Assembly: GCA_028818695.1 (NCBI GenBank)
Contig: JAPPNK010000029.1
Span: 286,049-350,048 of the forward strand
Direction of reading: 5' to 3'
Length of the DNA stretch: 64,000 nt
Origin: Candidatus Poribacteria bacterium
Lineage (GTDB): Bacteria > Poribacteria > WGA-4E > GCA-2687025
The notes under the pieces are model-generated. The model saw only the letters and a list, made by a program, of their open reading frames with translations. It did not search any database and was not told where the DNA came from. The stretch's first letter is position 1; the number at the start of each line of letters is the position of its first letter. The position numbers and the translations under genes are program-made. This document shows positions 61,167-64,000 of the stretch, piece by piece.

Positions 61167-62014
61167 GTTTCGCCGTCGAATCGACCCCTTTAGCGCAGGC
61201 GCTCATTCAACTTGCGCTGCTGGAAGACGCGCCCGGCGGAGACCTCACCTCAAACCTGACGATACCGCCCGACGCGCAGGCTCTCGGCATAGCGCGCGCG
61301 AAGGAGCCAGGCGTTCTCGCCGGCGTCGGCATGATGCGCGCTGTTTTCCATGCTGTCGATCCTGCCGCCGTCTTTTCCGCGCAAACCCAAGACGGGGAGA
61401 CCTTCTCCCCTGGCGCCGAAATCGCCCGCGTTCAAGGCGACGCGAGAGCGATCCTCGCCGCCGAACGAACCGCGCTCAACTTTGTCCAACTCATGAGCGG
61501 CATTGCGACGGCGACCGCCCGTTATGTGGACGCTGTCAAACCGCTCCCCGCGCGCGTCGTCGACTCCAGAAAAACGATACCCGGCTGGCGCATCCTCAGC
61601 AAATACGCCGTCCGAATGGGCGGCGGACAGAATCATCGATTCAACCTGTCCGACGGCGTTCTCATCAAGGACAATCATATCGCTGTCGCGGGCGGCGTCG
61701 CTAAAGCGGTCAACGCCGCGCGGAAACATGCCCCGCACACAACGCGCATCGAAGTGGAGGTGGAAACGCTGGAGCAGCTGCGGGAGGCGCTGGACGCAAA
61801 GGCGGACATCGTCCTGCTGGACAACATGGACGCGGAGACGCTGAAACGCGCCGTTCAAACCGCGGACGGGCGCGCCCTGCTAGAAGCGTCCGGCGGCGTC
61901 CGCCTTGACAATATACGCCAGATCGCCGAAACAGGCGTCGATATCGTCTCAACCAGCGGCATGACCGCCGGGGCCGGCGCTATCGACATACATCTTAAAA
62001 TGGAAATGATCTGA
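61163..62014 (+). CDS. nadC: Nicotinate-nucleotide pyrophosphorylase (carboxylating)
   Basis: 283 residues. Converts quinolinate and PRPP to nicotinate mononucleotide in de novo NAD synthesis. Motifs: EDAPGGDLTSNLTIP, ERTALNFVQLMSGIAT, DSRKTIPGWRILSKYAVRMGGGQNHRFNLSD, GVLIKDNHI, IEVEVETLEQL, DIVLLDNMD. Complete and of normal length. It lies 10 bp before birA. Confidence 0.96.
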   Translation: MSFAVESTPLAQALIQLALLEDAPGGDLTSNLTIPPDAQALGIARAKEPGVLAGVGMMRAVFHAVDPAAVFSAQTQDGETFSPGAEIARVQGDARAILAAERTALNFVQLMSGIATATARYVDAVKPLPARVVDSRKTIPGWRILSKYAVRMGGGQNHRFNLSDGVLIKDNHIAVAGGVAKAVNAARKHAPHTTRIEVEVETLEQLREALDAKADIVLLDNMDAETLKRAVQTADGRALLEASGGVRLDNIRQIAETGVDIVSTSGMTAGAGAIDIHLKMEMI

Positions 62015-62024
62015 TCGGGAACGC

Positions 62025-62795
62025 TTGAACGAACCGCTGACCGCCGACGCTCTTCTCTCGCATCTCAAAACAGCCGTCCTCGGCCGGCAGACGGACGCCT
62101 ACCAACGCATACCGTCCACGCAGGACGCCGCCCTGAATCGCGGCCGTTCCGCCCGCTCCAGCCCCGACGGCTGCCTCTTCACCGCCGAATCGCAAACGCG
62201 CGGACGCGGACGACAAAACAGCGCTTGGCAATCTCCCCCAGGCGTCAACCTGCTCTTTTCGGTCGTCTTGGAGCCGAGGGCGCGCGTCGCGCGGCCCGCT
62301 CTCTTTACGTTGGCGATGGCGAACGCCGTTCGATCCGCCGCGTCGCATGCCGCCTCGCTTCCGCTCCTTTTAAAATGGCCAAACGACGTTATGCTGGAAG
62401 AAGGCAAATTATGCGGCGTCTTGACAGAGACATACGCGCGCGGGAAAAAACGCGGCTGGGTCGTCGGCGCGGGGGTGAATGTGAACGCCGACCTATCGGA
62501 CCTGCCGCCTGGAGCCGCCTCGCTCAAAGATGCGGCAGGATTTGAATTCAACCGCGCAGAGCTCCTCGCGGACATTCTGGCGCGGCTTGAGGAAACATAC
62601 AGCGATCTACAGCGCGGAGAACATGAACGGCTGCTCGCGTCCACGCGAAGGCACTCGGCGACGCTCGGACAACCCGTCTCCGCCGAGCTGAACGGCCGCC
62701 CCTTTCATGGCGTCGCTATCGATATTGACGACGAAGGGGCTTTGCTCGCTCGCGGAGAAACAGGCGCCGTCCGACGCATCGCCGCGCCTTTTTAG
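62025..62795 (+). CDS. birA: Biotin--[acetyl-CoA-carboxylase] ligase, catalytic domain only
   Basis: 256 residues, starting with TTG. Attaches biotin to BCCP. Biotinyl-AMP loop TRGRGRQNSAWQSPPGVNLLFSVVL; catalytic Lys in LLLKWPNDVML; EEGKLCGVLTE; GAGVNVN. No N-terminal HTH, so it does not regulate a biotin operon (class I type). A C-terminal SH3-like domain follows (GQPVSAELNGRPFHGVAIDIDDEGALL). Convergent with the selenoprotein candidate; stop codons interlock. Confidence 0.93.
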   Translation: MNEPLTADALLSHLKTAVLGRQTDAYQRIPSTQDAALNRGRSARSSPDGCLFTAESQTRGRGRQNSAWQSPPGVNLLFSVVLEPRARVARPALFTLAMANAVRSAASHAASLPLLLKWPNDVMLEEGKLCGVLTETYARGKKRGWVVGAGVNVNADLSDLPPGAASLKDAAGFEFNRAELLADILARLEETYSDLQRGEHERLLASTRRHSATLGQPVSAELNGRPFHGVAIDIDDEGALLARGETGAVRRIAAPF

Positions 62796-63043
62796 TTGAT
62801 GGTGTCGGCCGCCTCGGCATGTTGACGCACTAGGCGCACCGCTTCTTTCTCTTCTGGAAAACGGCGCAGCTTTTTCTTTGAAAAAATCAGTTTCGCGTCG
62901 ACCGAGATTTCAAAGACGCCTCCGCTCCCAGGCTCCAGCGTCACTTTTTCAATTTCGGGTATCTGCTTTTGGAGTACTTCCGCCACACGGGCGGCTGTGT
63001 CCTCATATCCTCAAGCAGTGCAGTAAAGAATGTTCACCAGCAT
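62792..63043 (-). CDS. SelW/Rdx-family selenoprotein (in-frame TGA read as Sec)
   Basis: 83 residues. ATG at 63043 follows a strong AAAGGAGCGG and reads MLVNILYCTA-U-GYEDTAARV, with TGA (63011-63013) as residue 11. The same frame runs on to TAA at 62792 through PGSGGVFEISVDAKLIFSKKKLRRFPE. The YCxxUGY start and the GGVFE..VD..L(I/V)FSK..RFP body are the Rdx/SelW thioredoxin-like fold, where Cys8-Sec11 is the redox pair. Ignoring the TGA would leave a fragment beginning at GTG 62986 that lacks the active site. A SECIS-like hairpin follows the TGA. It is the last gene after two small genes on the minus strand. Confidence 0.85.
62972..63004 (-). promoter_or_regulatory. Bacterial SECIS-like hairpin after in-frame TGA
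   Basis: On the minus strand CCGCC (62994-62990), loop CGTGT (62989-62985), GGCGG (62984-62980) form a perfect 5-bp upper stem. GAG (63004-63002) and CTC (62974-62972) can form a lower stem around an internal loop. The loop starts 21 nt after the TGA and contains GU, in line with bacterial SECIS elements, which lie just downstream of UGA with a G/GU in the apical loop. Confidence 0.55.
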
Positions 63044-63075
63044 AAGACCGCTCCTTTCTGAACGCTCTTCGAACG

Positions 63076-63399
63076 CTAACGACTCTGCTGGAGATGGTAT
63101 GCGATCGCCATCTCCTCTTCTGCCTCTGGAATCATGCCTTTTTTCTGATAGCATTGAGACAGACTCGTATGTAGAAACGGCTCGTCGGGGTTTCGCTCAA
63201 GACCTTCTTTCAGAATCTCGACCGCCTCGTCCAACGCTCCCATCAGCTCATACGACTTGCCGATGGAGAGGTACGCCTCCACATAGTTTTCATCCAGCTC
63301 CAGCGCTTTTTTGTAAAGCGCAATCGCCTCATGGTACTTCCCCTCGGCGAGGAAGTCATGGCCGTCGCTGATATAGGCCATCTTTGCTTTATCGCTCAT
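63076..63399 (-). CDS. Small TPR protein
   Basis: 107 residues, about three TPR units (DFLAEGKYHEAIALYKKALELDENYVEAYLSIGKSYELMGALDEAVEILKEGLERNPDEPFLHTSLSQCY). No signal peptide, so cytoplasmic adaptor. Shine-Dalgarno GAAAGGGG. It lies 22 bp after the 79-residue gene and 32 bp before the selenoprotein candidate, so these three form one operon. Confidence 0.88.
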   Translation of the reverse strand: MSDKAKMAYISDGHDFLAEGKYHEAIALYKKALELDENYVEAYLSIGKSYELMGALDEAVEILKEGLERNPDEPFLHTSLSQCYQKKGMIPEAEEEMAIAYHLQQSR

Positions 63400-63421
63400 G
63401 CCGCCCCTTTCCGTAAGCAGT

Positions 63422-63661
63422 CTATTTCTTAAACAGCCGCAGAAAGCTTTTCACGGGACCATGCCGCCGCTTCACATAATACTCGCGCCCGGAGGAGTCC
63501 ACCTCCATACAGATCGACTGATCCGATTCCAAACGCGCGATAGCGCCCTTAATGAGCGACGGCGGGAAGTCGCTGCCTGAATATAGGCGCTTCTTTTCAA
63601 CGCGGCCCGCGCCTTCGATTTTGTCCATGATCAACCGCTTCGCTTCCGAAATTTGATGCAT
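63422..63661 (-). CDS. Small protein, possibly winged-helix
   Basis: 79 residues, basic. ISEAKRLIMDKIEGAGRVEKKRLYSGSDFPPSLIKGAIARLESDQSI reads like three helices followed by a short beta wing (ICMEVDSSGREYYVKRR). The end is Lys/Phe-rich (SFLRLFKK). A DNA-binding role is only inferred. AGGAGGCGG precedes the ATG, and a clear promoter lies upstream. Confidence 0.65.
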   Translation of the reverse strand: MHQISEAKRLIMDKIEGAGRVEKKRLYSGSDFPPSLIKGAIARLESDQSICMEVDSSGREYYVKRRHGPVKSFLRLFKK

Positions 63662-63679
63662 ATCCGCCTCCTATGATGC

Positions 63680-63708
63680 AGTATAAAACATTGCGTTGGA
63701 CAGCGCAA
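63680..63708 (-). promoter_or_regulatory. Promoter of the selenoprotein operon
   Basis: On the minus strand: TTGCGC (63703-63708), 17-bp spacer, TATACT (63680-63685), 19 bp before the ATG at 63661. The remaining gap to the window end (63709-64000) holds no ORF I support, only a repeat copy. Confidence 0.6.
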
Positions 63709-63879
63709 CCGATTTGTCGGCGTATATGCCCCTGCCATATGAATTAATATTAAAATCTTCCGCAATAAAGAAAACAAAACGCGCAGCGCAGACGAGCCGC
63801 CGAATCCCGCTCCAGAGCGGCGACGGACGCCTCCCCTTCACTTATACAAAAAATCCTGCGGCGATGAAAGGCGCAACTT

Positions 63880-63970
63880 CTGACCTAATATCTTTAGTTG
63901 GGACATATCGGCGGGCGGATGCGGACGGTTTTTGCGGCGCCTCTAGATTCCCGCTTGCGCGGGAGTATCT
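63880..63970. repeat. Dispersed intergenic repeat (copy 3)
   Basis: In opposite orientation to 21163-21275. The 32 bp at 63933-63964 are identical to the reverse complement of 21197-21228, and the flank (AGTTGGGACATATCGGC...GCGGACG) matches at roughly 80% by eye. It holds the right half of the palindrome plus GCGGGAGT, one base off the consensus. Confidence 0.75.
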
Positions 63971-64000
63971 GTGTTCAAAGTCAATCATTTCGTGTTCTCC

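Noticed and set aside
62792..62986. 64-residue protein starting at GTG 62986
   Set aside because: It lacks the N-terminal strand and redox motif of the Rdx fold and has no clear ribosome site; reading through the in-frame TGA from 63043 restores the whole family pattern.
1..64000. CRISPR arrays, tRNA or rRNA genes, insertion sequences, prophage
   Set aside because: No regularly spaced repeats, no cloverleaf-type or rRNA signature, and no transposase, integrase or phage structural gene was seen; the only repeats are the REP-like elements and the start module.

Overview
ORGANISM. The window is about 55-60% GC by eye, densely packed, and carries chromosomal genes (no rRNA, tRNA, CRISPR array or insertion sequence was seen). 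Its gene mix recalls Candidatus Poribacteria (sponge-associated and marine lineages). It has a secreted protein ending in a FlgD-like domain with an NFPNPFNPETW motif, three phytanoyl-CoA-dioxygenase (PhyH) proteins, a sulfatase-like enzyme, a DUF1080 protein, a sialate O-acetylesterase, and many TPR, HEAT and FG-GAP proteins with lipoprotein signals. This assignment is an inference from gene content, not from a marker gene.

LAYOUT. 1-1.3 kb: 3' part of holA (cut by the window edge) and a MoxR ATPase. 1.4-5.4 kb: a four-gene run of secreted proteins (FlgD-like domain, TPR, MepA-like metallopeptidase, unknown) behind tandem promoters. 5.4-11.6 kb: sulfatase-like hydrolase, PhyH-HEAT fusion, DUF1080, PhyH, lipoprotein, DUF547. 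11.8-18 kb: outer-membrane-like protein, ogt, Gfo/Idh/MocA oxidoreductase, two CBS-pair proteins, and 2-oxoacid:ferredoxin oxidoreductase korAB. 18-21 kb (minus): glycosyltransferase, 2-hydroxyacid dehydrogenase, and a J-domain/FGE-like fusion. 21-23 kb: a patch of dispersed repeats, a 19-codon leader ORF and a PLP decarboxylase. 23.2-26.9 kb: a three-subunit molybdenum hydroxylase. 27-39 kb: mixed short operons (orphan DNA methyltransferase, secreted unknowns, sialate O-acetylesterase, HEAT/FG-GAP lipoprotein, folD, DUF4159, PhyH, zincin lipoprotein, RRM protein). 39.5-43.2 kb: ygfZ, der, fumC. 43.5-59.4 kb: a minus-strand run led by the NADH-dehydrogenase-like operon nuoABCDH-x-J-x-K-L-sORF-M-N followed by unknown exported or membrane proteins. 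59.6-64 kb: a DapA-like aldolase, TPR lipoprotein, nadC, birA, then a small minus operon (a 79-aa protein, a TPR protein and a probable selenoprotein).

HOW THE GENES FIT. KorAB makes reduced ferredoxin from 2-oxoglutarate. The complex I operon has all membrane subunits and NuoBCD but no nuoEFG (NADH-oxidising module) and no nuoI. This is compatible with a ferredoxin-fed complex, provided that NuoI and partners are encoded elsewhere. Fumarase and KorAB point to a working TCA cycle. The surface part (sulfatase-like, sialate esterase, DUF1080, PhyH, MocA-like oxidoreductase) fits use of complex glycans or host-derived small molecules.

MOST INTERESTING. (1) A SelW/Rdx-family gene at 62792-63043 reads through an in-frame TGA exactly at the CxxU position. 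It has a strong Shine-Dalgarno and a hairpin with a CGTGT loop 21 nt after the TGA: a probable selenoprotein that ordinary gene calling would truncate. (2) The nuo operon carries two unknown genes in place of or between core subunits, an enlarged NuoJ, and a 32-aa one-helix ORF between nuoL and nuoM. (3) There is a J-domain/coiled-coil/FGE-like fusion and a sulfatase-like enzyme with Thr where the formylglycine Cys/Ser should be. (4) Two neighbouring unrelated exported proteins share a near-identical 44-bp start module.
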